Positions 48,007-57,460 of a stretch of 64,000 nt of DNA are shown here, in pieces. The stretch comes from Microbulbifer salipaludis (GTDB taxonomy: Bacteria; Pseudomonadota; Gammaproteobacteria; Pseudomonadales; Cellvibrionaceae), in the NCBI RefSeq assembly GCF_017303155.1, contig NZ_JAEKJR010000001.1:558001-622000 (forward strand), written 5' to 3'. Position numbers and translations under genes: made by a program. A model generated the notes under the pieces. It was not told the DNA's origin. It saw only the letters and a program-made list of their open reading frames with translations, and did not search any database. Position 1 is the first letter of the stretch. Each line of letters begins with the position of its first letter.

Positions 48007-48354
48007 ATGAGTAATATGCTGATACAACTGGACCGGGTTTTGCGTTTGCGCATGCAGCAGGGTGATGCAGATTCCTCCTATGTTGCCAGCCTGCATCACA
48101 AGGGGCTCAACAAGATTCTGGAAAAAGTCGGGGAAGAGGCGACCGAGCTGGTGCTCGCCGCCAAGGATGCGGAAGGGGCCGCGCCCGACAGTGAGGCCCA
48201 CAAGGCCATGATTTCGGAAACCGCCGACCTCTGGTTCCACTCGCTGGTCATGCTCAACCACCTGGGCGCGGATTCGCGCGCAGTGCTGGATGAGCTGGGG
48301 CGCCGCTTCGGCCTTTCGGGGCTGGAAGAAAAAGCCTCGCGAAGCCAGGGCTGA
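48007..48354 (+). CDS. hisE: Phosphoribosyl-ATP pyrophosphatase
   Basis: Second step of histidine synthesis. The 115-residue protein has [24 protein letters not shown] and [13 protein letters not shown], the MazG-like acidic metal site. It follows hisI after eight bases. Confidence 0.95.
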   Translation: MSNMLIQLDRVLRLRMQQGDADSSYVASLHHKGLNKILEKVGEEATELVLAAKDAEGAAPDSEAHKAMISETADLWFHSLVMLNHLGADSRAVLDELGRRFGLSGLEEKASRSQG

Positions 48355-48417
48355 CCGCGGGCACCACAAAATTTTAGTTACAAACGCACTCAAGCGTTGA
48401 TTCAGGAGCATTTCAAT

Positions 48418-48669
48418 ATGGGTATTAGCTGGCAACAACTACTGATTCTGCTGGTCATCGTACTGCTGATTTTCGGCACCAAGCGTCTGCGCAATCTCGG
48501 CGGCGACCTGGGTGGCGCCATCAAGGGCTTCAAGAAAGCCATGAAGGAAGAGGGCAAAAAAGAGGACGAGGAAGGCGAGGACAAAGCCCCGGAATTGCTG
48601 ACCAAGGACGAGTCCGCGAAGCCGCAACAGAAGACCTCCACCGAAGAAAAGCAGTCTCAGGACAAGTAA
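48418..48669 (+). CDS. tatA: Twin-arginine translocase subunit TatA
   Basis: Pore-forming subunit of the Tat exporter of folded proteins. The 83 residues begin [20 protein letters not shown] with one membrane helix, then the amphipathic [21 protein letters not shown] and an acidic/basic tail. CAGGAG precedes the ATG. First of tatABC. Confidence 0.96.
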   Translation: MGISWQQLLILLVIVLLIFGTKRLRNLGGDLGGAIKGFKKAMKEEGKKEDEEGEDKAPELLTKDESAKPQQKTSTEEKQSQDK

Positions 48670-48711
48670 CCAGATGACCGCCATCGTCCGCAACTGATAG
48701 AGCGAGCACGC

Positions 48712-49458
48712 GTGTTTGATATCGGATTTTTTGAACTGTTGTTGATCGGTGTCGTTGGCCTGGTGGTCATCGGCCCCGAGCGGCTGCCGGATGCGGTGCG
48801 TACCACGGTGCGCTGGTGGACGCAGCTGAAGCAGACACTGGGCAGTGCCAAGGATGAACTTGAGCGGGAGGTCGGTGCCGACGAAATCCGTCGCGAGCTG
48901 CACAACGAACGCGTGCTGAGGGAGTTGCGCGAGAGCCAGCAGGAAATGGAGCGCACCCTCAGTGAGGCGGAACGCAAGTTCGAACAGGATCTGAAATCTG
49001 TTGAAGCGCAGGCGAAGGCGCTAAAAGACAGCGCGGATGAGAGCACGGATGCCGCCGGCAACGCCGCATCGCTTGAGGCGCCGTCGGAGCCGGATGTGGC
49101 CGCCGACCAGCGTCGACAGGCAGCGGACTATCTGCCGGAAGAAGAGCGCGGCGGGTCCGGTGGTGAACGGCCGGAGGAGGACTACCTGCCGGAGGAAGAT
49201 GAGGAAGACGAGGATCAGGAAGATCCCGAATATCCCGAGCATCTGCACGATCATGGCGATCCCGAGCACAATCCCCACCATCCGGATCACTTCAAGCACG
49301 AGGAAGACGAGGCCTGGGCGGAGGTAGACCGATTGGACCCCGCCGACCACGACGAAGTTTCGCGCTCGGGCCCCGCATCCACTGCTAGAGCGGATGGCGA
49401 GGGTTCTGATACGTCAAACAGCGACAGCCCCACCGAGTCGGAAGATAAGCGTCCATGA
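48712..49458 (+). CDS. tatB: Twin-arginine translocase subunit TatB with long acidic, His-rich tail
   Basis: Receptor subunit that forms the signal-peptide binding complex with TatC. The GTG start gives 248 residues: [25 protein letters not shown] (membrane helix and conserved Glu/Pro turn) is standard, then an amphipathic coiled region to about 100. The last 110 residues are mostly Asp/Glu/His/Pro, including [19 protein letters not shown]. Typical TatB proteins have 140-170 residues. The stop overlaps tatC by four bases. Confidence 0.94.
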   Translation: MFDIGFFELLLIGVVGLVVIGPERLPDAVRTTVRWWTQLKQTLGSAKDELEREVGADEIRRELHNERVLRELRESQQEMERTLSEAERKFEQDLKSVEAQAKALKDSADESTDAAGNAASLEAPSEPDVAADQRRQAADYLPEEERGGSGGERPEEDYLPEEDEEDEDQEDPEYPEHLHDHGDPEHNPHHPDHFKHEEDEAWAEVDRLDPADHDEVSRSGPASTARADGEGSDTSNSDSPTESEDKRP

Positions 49459-50195
49459 GTGAAAAAGACCAGCCGTTTATTGAGCACCTGATCGAATTGC
49501 GCGATCGCCTGTTGAAAACCTTGCTGGTGGTGGTGGCGATCTTCGCCTGCATGGTGCCCTTCGCCAACGACATCTATAACTTTGTCGCCGACCCGCTGCA
49601 GGCACGCTTGACGGAAGGTGCCGGCATGATTGCCACGGAAGTGACCTCGCCGTTCCTCACGCCGTTCAAGACCACCTTCGTATTGGCGTTTTTCGTTGCC
49701 ATTCCCTTTGTGCTGTACCAGTTCTGGGCGTTTATTGCGCCGGGACTGTACAAGCACGAAAAGCGCCTGATCGCGCCGCTGATGTTTTCCAGTATTTTCC
49801 TGTTTTATGCGGGCATGGCGTTTGCGTACTTTGTGGTGTTCCCGCTGATTTTTGAATTTTTTATCAGCTCCGCCCATGCCGATATCAAGGTGATGCCGGA
49901 TATCCGCAGTTACCTGGATCTGGCGCTGAAGCTGTTTTTCGCGTTTGGTTTTGCCTTCGAAATTCCCATCGCCACCGTCCTGCTGATCTGGAGTGGCGCC
50001 GTCAGCGCAAGCGATCTGGCCAGGAAGCGCCCCTATGTCATCGTTGCCTGCTTTGCCATGGGCATGCTGCTGACTCCGCCGGACGTGATTTCCCAGACCC
50101 TGCTGGCAATCCCCATGTGGCTACTGTTTGAGGTGGGGATCATCTTCGGGCGCATGATCAAGCGCGGTCGGGGAAAACCGGTCGAAAGCCCCTGA
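49455..50195 (+). CDS. tatC: Twin-arginine translocase subunit TatC
   Basis: Six-helix membrane protein that recognises the twin-arginine motif. The 246 residues have [15 protein letters not shown] at the N terminus and KFRY-region equivalents [20 protein letters not shown]. It is translationally coupled to tatB and closes the ubiE-to-tatC run. Confidence 0.96.
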   Translation: MSEKDQPFIEHLIELRDRLLKTLLVVVAIFACMVPFANDIYNFVADPLQARLTEGAGMIATEVTSPFLTPFKTTFVLAFFVAIPFVLYQFWAFIAPGLYKHEKRLIAPLMFSSIFLFYAGMAFAYFVVFPLIFEFFISSAHADIKVMPDIRSYLDLALKLFFAFGFAFEIPIATVLLIWSGAVSASDLARKRPYVIVACFAMGMLLTPPDVISQTLLAIPMWLLFEVGIIFGRMIKRGRGKPVESP

Positions 50196-50266
50196 GCCCC
50201 ATTCAGGGTGGGTGGCCGCAGTGACGCGGCCCCCAGGGCACAGCGCCAACACAAGGAGGTTTTCAG

Positions 50267-51100
50267 GTGATTTCAGCGCGCGTTTTTTCAGCGCCGGCCG
50301 ACATCTTTTCTCGTGACGTCTGCTTCTCGGCCATTTGCGCTCTGCTGCTGGTGCTCAGCCTGGCGGCGCCGGCATCTGCCCGGCACGACAGCGCGGCCGC
50401 AACCGCGGTGCAGCTCAAGCCCTGCGCCATATTGCTGCACGGCATTACCAAAGACGCCATGTCGATGCAGGCAATCGAGCGCGCTTTGGTCGCGGACGGC
50501 TATACCACGGTCAACCTCACTTATCCCTCGCGGGAAAACCCCATCGAAATACTTGCCACCGAGGCAATCCCGCGCGGTCTTGCTGAATGCGAGGAGCGCG
50601 GTGCGAGCCGGGTGCATTTTGTAGCCCACTCCATGGGCGGCCTGCTGGTTCGCTACTACTTTGAGCAGCGCGACACCTCGGCCATCGCCAGTGTGGTGAT
50701 GCTCGGCACACCCAACCAGGGCAGTCGCCTGGGCAATTTCCTTTCCTGCATTCCGTGGATAAAAGATCTCAATGGCCCGGCCGGCAAACAGATGGGGATA
50801 GACCCGCGCAGCCTGCCCAACCGGTTGGGGCCGGTGCGCTTCCCTCTCGGGGTGATTGCCGGTACCCGCTCGTTCAACCCGTTGTTTGCTGCCATTATCG
50901 ATGGCGATGACGATGGGCGGGTTGGCCTGCCCAGCACCTATGTGGAGGGCACCTGCGCGCGGGTGACGTACCCGCTGACCCACGATGGCTTGACCGACGA
51001 CCCGCGGGTGATTCAGCAGGTCGTGCATTTTCTCGATACCGGAACCTTTGCGGGTGATGGCGTAGAGTCATTCCCCTGCGCGGAAAACGCGCCAGATTAG
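50267..51100 (+). CDS. Secreted alpha/beta hydrolase, lipase-like
   Basis: The 277-residue protein has a long signal peptide (about 1-39, ending ASA). The alpha/beta hydrolase core carries LLHGITKDAMSM (oxyanion HG) and the nucleophile elbow AHSMGG, then LGTPNQGS. Catalytic Asp and His are probably in DGDDDGRVG and THDGL. It resembles cell-envelope triacylglycerol lipase or PGAP1-like esterases; substrate unknown. A near-perfect AAGGAGG ribosome site precedes the GTG. Confidence 0.85.
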   Translation: MISARVFSAPADIFSRDVCFSAICALLLVLSLAAPASARHDSAAATAVQLKPCAILLHGITKDAMSMQAIERALVADGYTTVNLTYPSRENPIEILATEAIPRGLAECEERGASRVHFVAHSMGGLLVRYYFEQRDTSAIASVVMLGTPNQGSRLGNFLSCIPWIKDLNGPAGKQMGIDPRSLPNRLGPVRFPLGVIAGTRSFNPLFAAIIDGDDDGRVGLPSTYVEGTCARVTYPLTHDGLTDDPRVIQQVVHFLDTGTFAGDGVESFPCAENAPD

Positions 51101-51118
51101 GCCTCCGCAGCCTGTGCC

Positions 51119-51352
51119 TCAGGAATTCAGAGCGACTATGCTGGAGAGGCCGGCCACCAGTAACAGGAGTGGCAGTAGAGTTCTGCGACGGCGGTGATCC
51201 GCGAGCAGCAGCACCAGCGGGATCGGCGGGCACAAGATCGCCAGCACGCCGAGACCGGAAGACGCGGCAAAGCTCATGCGCAACACCTGAATCCAGAGAA
51301 TGGCGCCAACAACAAGTGTAAAAACCAGTGAGACCGCTGCCACGGGCTGCAT
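51119..51352 (-). CDS. Small hypothetical membrane protein
   Basis: A 77-residue frame with three hydrophobic stretches (about 5-25, 30-50, 58-73) and a basic turn DHRRRR. TAGGG, with good spacing, precedes the ATG. No family recognised. It is divergent from the aminopeptidase, whose proposed ATG overlaps its ATG in the palindrome CATG. Confidence 0.5.
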   Translation of the reverse strand: MQPVAAVSLVFTLVVGAILWIQVLRMSFAASSGLGVLAILCPPIPLVLLLADHRRRRTLLPLLLLVAGLSSIVALNS

Positions 51353-52529
51353 GGAAATTTCCCTAAAACGTTTTTTCGTTTCCCTAAAGTTAGCTGGTTC
51401 TGCGGCACATGGCCGCCGCAGGCGCGTGACCCTGCCTGCGATGCTGATGATAGTTGCATTGCTGCCACTGGGGGGCTGCGAGACGGTGCAGTTTTATTCT
51501 CAGGCGGCCACCGGCCAGTTGAAGATTCTCGCCGGGCGCAAATCCATCGATCGCCTGGTGGTGGACGAGCAAACCGATGCAAAGCTCAGGCAGCAGCTGG
51601 AATGGGTGCGCGCCATCCGAGCTTATGCCGCCGGTGAACTGCATCTGCCGGTGGGCAGTGCGTACAGTGCGTTTACCCAACTGGAGGACGAGTACGCGCT
51701 ATGGAATCTAGTGGCGGCTCCCGAATTCTCCCTGTCACCGAAGAAATGGTGTTATCCCATTGCCGGCTGTGCCAGTTACCGTGGTTACTTTGCCAAGGCG
51801 GATGCACAATTCCATGCGGGGCGCCTGCGCGCAGAGGGTTACGATGTGTATCTCGGTCCGGTACCCGCGTACAGCACCCTCGGCTGGTTCGATGACCCGG
51901 TGTTGTCGAGCTTCGTCAACTGGAAACCCGACCGGCTTGCCAGCCTGCTGTTCCACGAGCTGGCACACCGTCGCGTGTATATCGCCGGGGATACCCGCTT
52001 TAACGAGAGCTTTGCAACGGCGGTATCGCGTATTGCCCTGCCCGACTGGCGCCGCCGCAATGGCCTGCCCGCGCCCCAGGTGGCCAGTGTCGAACAGGCG
52101 CGCCGCGTCAACGGCCTGATGGTGGCCGCGCGCAAACAACTGCAGGCCATCTACCAGTCCGATCAGCCCGTAGCGGAGAAGCGCGTGCGCAAGGCGCAGA
52201 CCCTGCAGCAACTGCGCCGCTGCTACCGCGAGGTCTCCACCGGCTGGGTGCAGGACGAAAAATTTTCCCGCATGATTGAGAAAACCAACAACGCGACCCT
52301 GGCGCTGGTGAGTGAGTACCAATCTCAGGTGCCGGCGTTTGTGCAGCTGTACAAAGATAGTGGTCGCGACTGGGAGGCGTTTTATACGGCGGTGGAGCGG
52401 CTGGGCGCACTGCCCAAGGCAGAGCGCAAGGCGCGTCTGGAGGCGCTGAACACCCGGGCTCAGGCTTCCAGCAAAAAGGTTACCGGCCCATCGTTGCACA
52501 GCGATACCTGCATGTCCGCAGCAAACTGA
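51351..52529 (+). CDS. Predicted aminopeptidase lipoprotein
   Basis: A 392-residue protein with a basic N-terminal region (GRRRR), a hydrophobic stretch ending in the lipobox LGGC, and the zinc signature HELAH followed by RFNESFA with the third ligand Glu. The segment [17 protein letters not shown] is typical of the same family (annotated putative aminopeptidase, PF10023 from memory). The start is uncertain: the ATG at 51351 lacks a good ribosome site; a GTG at 51427 would leave a shorter signal without basic residues. Its last 70 bases overlap the convergent dtd gene. Confidence 0.82.
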   Translation: MEISLKRFFVSLKLAGSAAHGRRRRVTLPAMLMIVALLPLGGCETVQFYSQAATGQLKILAGRKSIDRLVVDEQTDAKLRQQLEWVRAIRAYAAGELHLPVGSAYSAFTQLEDEYALWNLVAAPEFSLSPKKWCYPIAGCASYRGYFAKADAQFHAGRLRAEGYDVYLGPVPAYSTLGWFDDPVLSSFVNWKPDRLASLLFHELAHRRVYIAGDTRFNESFATAVSRIALPDWRRRNGLPAPQVASVEQARRVNGLMVAARKQLQAIYQSDQPVAEKRVRKAQTLQQLRRCYREVSTGWVQDEKFSRMIEKTNNATLALVSEYQSQVPAFVQLYKDSGRDWEAFYTAVERLGALPKAERKARLEALNTRAQASSKKVTGPSLHSDTCMSAAN

Positions 52530-52906
52530 CCTCCGGCCACCGTGCAGCCCTTGGCAATTTTTTGCTGCGCCTGCGCGAGAAAGTAGTTGTACAGGGTTTC
52601 GGCCTGTTGCGGCGAGGCGCCGCGACTAAAGCTCGGGCGCAGCCCCCTGGCGGTATCTGCCACCAGGGTAAACTGGCTGACCACCAGCAGGCCGCCGCCG
52701 GCCTGCTGCACGTTCAGGTTCATCTTGCCCAGGGCGTCGCTGAAGATGCGGTAGTGCAGCACCTTGTGCAGAAGCTTGTCGGCGGTCTGCTCCGAGTCCG
52801 TCGCCTCCACGCCGAGCAGCAGCAGAATACCGTGGTCGATGGCGCCGACAGATTCACTGCTGACTTCTACTTTCGCGTGTTTTACCCGCTGAATCAGGCC
52901 TTTCAT
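52460..52906 (-). CDS. dtd: D-aminoacyl-tRNA deacylase
   Basis: Hydrolyses D-amino acids mischarged on tRNA. The 148-residue protein starts [18 protein letters not shown] and has the cross-subunit SQFTLVADT and GLRPSF motifs plus GGQFAADM near the end. Length is normal, so the overlap with the aminopeptidase end is genuine to both families' lengths as far as can be judged. Confidence 0.95.
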   Translation of the reverse strand: MKGLIQRVKHAKVEVSSESVGAIDHGILLLLGVEATDSEQTADKLLHKVLHYRIFSDALGKMNLNVQQAGGGLLVVSQFTLVADTARGLRPSFSRGASPQQAETLYNYFLAQAQQKIAKGCTVAGGQFAADMQVSLCNDGPVTFLLEA

Positions 52907-53002
52907 CGATCACCTCTTCTAAAATGCTGTGGCCCGCTGGATGCCGGGCGGCGAATTTTCTAGATTAGCCCACTCATCGTCATTGAAAAACCGGACATCG
53001 CT

Positions 53003-55141
53003 ATGAACAAAACAGCTTTGACACTGATTGCCGGAGCGGCCATTCCCGTGCTCGCCGCGGTGGCTGCCATCGCCGCCGGCGGCGACCAGCCAGCGCTGGA
53101 CTACCCGAAAACCGCCACCGTAGCGCAAAAAGACGACTACTTCGGCAAAAGTGTCAGCGACCCCTACCGCTGGCTAGAAGAGCAGGAGTCGGCACCGGTC
53201 AAGCAGTGGGTCAGTGCGCAGAATGATTTTGCGCTGCCGCGGCTGAAAGCGCTTCCCGGCTGGCAGAAAATCAATGACCGCCTCACCGAACTGTGGCAGT
53301 ACGAGCGCTACGGTGTGCCCTACAAAAAAGCCGGACAGGTGTTCTACGAATACAACGATGGCACCTGGGACCAGAATGTGTTTTACAGCACCCGCGATAT
53401 CGGCAAACAGGGCGGCGTGGTACTGGACCCGCGCACGCTGAGCGATGACGGCACCATCGCCGCCAAGCGCTATTCCATCAGCCCCGAGGGCCGTTACCTC
53501 GCCTATGGCACTTCCGATGGCGGCACCGACTGGACCGATTTCCATGTGCGCGACCTGAAAACGCGGCGCATGATCAATGATCACCTGACCGGCATCAAGT
53601 TCAGTGGCGCCAGCTGGGCCAAGGATGAATCCGGCTTTTACTACAGCCGTTATCCATTCAACAAGGACGGCAGCGCGGACGACAGCAAGCAGGTGTCGGT
53701 GTACTTCCACAAAATCGGCGACCCGCAGAGTGAAGACCAGCTCATCTACGAGATCACCGACCACCCCACCCGCAACCCCGGTGCCGAAGTCAGTGATGAC
53801 GGAAACTATCTGATTCTCGGCATTTTTGATGGCTACGACAGCAACGGTGTTTACTACAAGGACCTCACCGACCCGCAGGCGAAAGTGGTCAAGCTGCTCG
53901 ATCGCTGGGACGGCCTGTACACCTACCTGGGCAATACCGGCAAGACGTTTTACTTTGAAACCAACGCCGATGCCACCAACGGCCGCATCATCGCCATCGA
54001 TCTGGACAAGCCCGACCGGTCTCACTGGAAAACCCTGGTGCCAGAGCAGAAAAATGCCCTGCAGAGCGCGAGTCTGATCGGCGGGCGCTTTGTATTGCAT
54101 TACCTCGAAGACGCAAAATCCAAGGTGGTGGTAACCGACCTGCGCGGTAATCAGCAATATGCACTGAAGTTACCCGGCGTCGGCACCGTGGCAGGTTTCT
54201 ACGGCGATCCGGAGGACAGCGAAACCTACTATTCCTTCAGCAATTTCCTCACGCCCCCGAGCATTTACAAGCTGGATGTGGCCAGTGGTAAAAGCGAGAA
54301 AGTGAAAGCGCCGCGGTATCCGGCGGATTTCTCGGACTACACCATCAGCCAGCATTTCTTCAAGAGCAAGGATGGCACCCGTGTGCCCATGTTCCTGGTG
54401 CATAAAAAAGGCCTGAAAAAAGACGGCAGTAACCCGACCCTGCTGTACGGCTACGGTGGCTTCAACGCGGCGCAGCTGCCGAGCTTTTACACCCGCTTTG
54501 CCGGCTGGCTGGATATGGGCGGCACCTTCGCCATGGTGAACCTGCGCGGTGGCAGCGAGTACGGCGGCGCCTGGCACAAGGCCGGCACCAAGCTGCAGAA
54601 ACAGAACGTATTCGATGACTTTATCGGCGCGGCGGAATGGCTGATCGACGAAAAGATCACCTCACCGGAAAAGCTCGGCATCATGGGCCGGTCTAACGGC
54701 GGCCTGCTGGTCGGGGCCACCGAAGTACAGCGTCCGGACCTGTTCAAGGTGGCGCTGCCGATTGTCGGCGTACTCGATATGCTGCGTTATCACACCGCCT
54801 CGGCCAACGCACGCCAGTGGTACAGCGATTACGGTTTGTCAGAAAACAAAGACGAATTCGAAGCGCTGTACGCCTACTCACCGGTGCACAACACTGAAAA
54901 AGGCACCTGCTATCCCGCCACCCTGATCACCACCGCGGATCGCGACGACCGTGTGGTGCCCTGGCACAGCTACAAGTTTGCCGCCGTGCTGCAGCGCGAC
55001 CAGGGCTGCGACAACCCCATCTACCTCGCCGTGGAAACCCGTGCGGGCCACGGTGCTGGCAAGCCGGTGTGGATGCAGGTGGAAGACTTTACCAACCAGT
55101 ATGCGTTCCTTGCCCATGAACTGGGGCTGGAGATCCAGTAA
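53003..55141 (+). CDS. Prolyl oligopeptidase, secreted
   Basis: A serine peptidase of family S9A that cuts proline-containing peptides. The 712 residues have a signal peptide (about 1-25), an N-terminal beta-propeller region (about 75-410) and a C-terminal hydrolase domain. Nucleophile Ser564 lies in GRSNGG, Asp649 in DDRVVP and His683 in RAGHG. The family start DPYRWLEEQES is at about residue 53. It could be periplasmic. Confidence 0.93.
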   Translation: MNKTALTLIAGAAIPVLAAVAAIAAGGDQPALDYPKTATVAQKDDYFGKSVSDPYRWLEEQESAPVKQWVSAQNDFALPRLKALPGWQKINDRLTELWQYERYGVPYKKAGQVFYEYNDGTWDQNVFYSTRDIGKQGGVVLDPRTLSDDGTIAAKRYSISPEGRYLAYGTSDGGTDWTDFHVRDLKTRRMINDHLTGIKFSGASWAKDESGFYYSRYPFNKDGSADDSKQVSVYFHKIGDPQSEDQLIYEITDHPTRNPGAEVSDDGNYLILGIFDGYDSNGVYYKDLTDPQAKVVKLLDRWDGLYTYLGNTGKTFYFETNADATNGRIIAIDLDKPDRSHWKTLVPEQKNALQSASLIGGRFVLHYLEDAKSKVVVTDLRGNQQYALKLPGVGTVAGFYGDPEDSETYYSFSNFLTPPSIYKLDVASGKSEKVKAPRYPADFSDYTISQHFFKSKDGTRVPMFLVHKKGLKKDGSNPTLLYGYGGFNAAQLPSFYTRFAGWLDMGGTFAMVNLRGGSEYGGAWHKAGTKLQKQNVFDDFIGAAEWLIDEKITSPEKLGIMGRSNGGLLVGATEVQRPDLFKVALPIVGVLDMLRYHTASANARQWYSDYGLSENKDEFEALYAYSPVHNTEKGTCYPATLITTADRDDRVVPWHSYKFAAVLQRDQGCDNPIYLAVETRAGHGAGKPVWMQVEDFTNQYAFLAHELGLEIQ

Positions 55142-55188
55142 TCTCTTACTTCCCGGGCGCATCCCGCGCCCGTTGAGTGGGAGATTGT

Positions 55189-56202
55189 ATGCGCGCATTT
55201 GTGACCGGCGGCACCGGCTTTCTCGGTGCCAACCTGATTGAGCAGTTAGTCGGCGACGGCTGGCAGGTGACCGCGATGCACCGGGCCGGATCGGATACCG
55301 GGCGGCTCGGGGCGCTTGGGGCAATCCCGGTGCAGGCGTCGCTCGACGATGTGGACTCCCTGCGCGCGGCGTTGCCAGCGGAACTCGATGCGGTGTTCCA
55401 TGTTGCCGGCAACACCAGTATGTGGCGTGGCGGCGATGCACAGCAGTGGCAGGACAATGTGGTGGGGTCAGCGAATCTGGCGCGCGTCGCCCGCGCGCAT
55501 TTCGATCGCCAGGCCAAGCCCGGGCGCATGATCGTCACCAGCTCCATCTCGGCCTATGGCTACCACAAGGGCGTGATCAGTGAAGCCAGCCCCAAGCGCG
55601 CACTGGAACCCCGCGATCACTACCACTATTCAAAACTCCACGCGGAGCAGGCGGTGCAGGCGGAAATTGCCCGCGGCCTCGATGCGGTGTTCCTGAATCC
55701 CTGTGCGATTGTGGGCAAGTACGATGTATCCAGCTGGGCGCAGACCTTCTTCCTGATGGCAGAAAACCGTCTGCCCGGTGTGCCACCGGGGGCGGGCTCC
55801 TTTTGCCACGCGGCGGCGGTGGCGCGTGCGCACATCGACGCCTTCCAGCGCGGGCAGCGGGGAGAGAACTACATTCTGGCCGGCGTCGATGCCAGCTTTC
55901 TCGAGTTTTTTGGTGTAATCGCCAGACTGCTGGGGGTCCCCGCACCCCGGCGCACCACACCCGCGTTTGCGATCCACACACTCGCCGCCTGCTCGGACCT
56001 GGTTTCCCGTATCAGCGGCCGCGAGCCCGCGGTTACGCCGCAGAAGGCCCGTATGCTGACCGACCGCGCCGTGGCCGACTGCAGCCGCGCACAGCGTGAA
56101 CTGGGTTATCGCAATGACGCCACCCTTGAAGCTATGCTGCGGGAATCTCGCGACTGGCTGCTCGCCGAAGGGTTGCTGACACTGCCGCCGTCCAGACCAT
56201 GA
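55189..56202 (+). CDS. NAD-dependent epimerase/dehydratase family protein
   Basis: An extended short-chain dehydrogenase of 337 residues. The Rossmann start MRAFVTGGTGFLGANL binds NAD(P), and the catalytic Tyr-x3-Lys lies in HYHYSKLHAEQ. It resembles dihydroflavonol-4-reductase-like enzymes of bacteria; substrate unknown. The ATG at 55189 after GGGAG is chosen over one four codons upstream. Confidence 0.87.
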   Translation: MRAFVTGGTGFLGANLIEQLVGDGWQVTAMHRAGSDTGRLGALGAIPVQASLDDVDSLRAALPAELDAVFHVAGNTSMWRGGDAQQWQDNVVGSANLARVARAHFDRQAKPGRMIVTSSISAYGYHKGVISEASPKRALEPRDHYHYSKLHAEQAVQAEIARGLDAVFLNPCAIVGKYDVSSWAQTFFLMAENRLPGVPPGAGSFCHAAAVARAHIDAFQRGQRGENYILAGVDASFLEFFGVIARLLGVPAPRRTTPAFAIHTLAACSDLVSRISGREPAVTPQKARMLTDRAVADCSRAQRELGYRNDATLEAMLRESRDWLLAEGLLTLPPSRP

Positions 56203-56245
56203 CTATGTCCACGACCATGACTATGACCACGACAAGGGTACGCCC

Positions 56246-56332
56246 ATGATCCGCCGCAATATCATTTTCATACTGGTGATGACGCTGCTGGTTCTGCAGC
56301 TCATTCAACACTATTTCTTTTCTGGCGCATGA
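56246..56332 (+). CDS. Possible 28-residue single-pass membrane peptide
   Basis: MIRRNIIFILVMTLLVLQLI and a short tail ending FFSGA: two arginines followed by one hydrophobic helix. It is preceded at 56202-56240 by a short duplicated string (ATGACTATG, CCACGAC) that itself reads MTMSTTMTMTTT. No clear ribosome site. It could be a chance frame. Confidence 0.3.
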   Translation: MIRRNIIFILVMTLLVLQLIQHYFFSGA

Positions 56333-56429
56333 TCGCCGGCGGGTGGCGCTCGCACCTGGCTCTGGCATTGCCATCGATCCTTGGCATACTCTTGTGCGCC
56401 AGTAACGAGTCGAAAGGGGAGATGTCTGG

Positions 56430-57284
56430 GTGAATGGACTGAAAGCGCAACTGGAAGAGCTGTGGCCGGTGGTTCTGGAGGTGGGCCTGAACCTGCTGTG
56501 GGCATTGCTGGCGCTGCTGGCGACCTGGGTTGCCGCCAAGCTGGTATCCCGCGCCGTCAATCGCCTGACCGAGCGCGGCATCGATGAGACCCTGGTGCCG
56601 GTACTGGAGACCCTCGCAGTCTGGGCCACCTATGTTGTGGGTGGTCTGGTGGTGCTGGATATCTTCGGCGCCAATACCACCTCACTGGTAGCGCTGCTGG
56701 GCGCCGCTGGCCTGGCGATCGGCCTGGCACTCAAGGATACCCTGCAGAGTATCGCCGCCGGTTTTGTACTGCTGGGCCTGCGACCCTTCCGTGTGGGTGA
56801 GACCATACAGTTTGGCAGTACCATTGGCACCGTGCGCAAGATCGGCCTGTTTACCACCGAGCTGGATACGCCGGATGGCCTGCGCATCTCGGCACCCAAT
56901 GACAAGGTGTGGGGCGAGACCCTTACCAACTTCACCCGCAATGCCAGCCGTCGTATCGAGATTATCGCCAGCATTGCCTACGGCGACGATATCGAAACCG
57001 GCATGCGCGTGTTGCGCCAGCTGGTGGCGGAAGACCCGCGTATCCTGACCGACCCGGAACCCGCATACGCAGTGCGCGCCCTGGCGGACAGCTCGGTAAA
57101 TATCCACCTGCGCGCCTGGACCAAGACCGACGAATACTGGGACGTCTACTGGGACCTGATGAAAAATCTCAAGCCGGCGCTGGAGGCCGAAGGGCTCACC
57201 ATTCCGTTCCCGCAGCGCGAGCTGCACATTGTCCGTGGTGACGAAAAGAAAATAACCCAGCCCCAGGCACTGGAGCAGGAGTAG
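56430..57284 (+). CDS. mscS: MscS-family mechanosensitive channel
   Basis: A small-conductance mechanosensitive or related ion channel in the inner membrane. The 284-residue protein has three membrane segments, the third (LVALLGAAGLAIGLALKDTL) being the Gly/Ala-rich pore helix of MscS, followed by the beta domain (RPFRVGETIQFGSTIGTV, NDKVWG) and C-terminal domain. The start is GTG with GGGGAG upstream. Confidence 0.93.
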   Translation: MNGLKAQLEELWPVVLEVGLNLLWALLALLATWVAAKLVSRAVNRLTERGIDETLVPVLETLAVWATYVVGGLVVLDIFGANTTSLVALLGAAGLAIGLALKDTLQSIAAGFVLLGLRPFRVGETIQFGSTIGTVRKIGLFTTELDTPDGLRISAPNDKVWGETLTNFTRNASRRIEIIASIAYGDDIETGMRVLRQLVAEDPRILTDPEPAYAVRALADSSVNIHLRAWTKTDEYWDVYWDLMKNLKPALEAEGLTIPFPQRELHIVRGDEKKITQPQALEQE

Positions 57285-57460
57285 GCGCCGGCAGCCTCAA
57301 CTGGCGGGTCACTGATCCCGTGTGACAGCAGTTTCATCGCAGGCTGGTCGACGGGAACGCTGTGCGGTGTCATGGTAGCCGGCTGGATTTTTTAACCTGA
57401 ACCGTTTTGTTCAAATCTATAAAACGTTACTTTCAACATTCCTTTCAAAGAGGCGAGACT

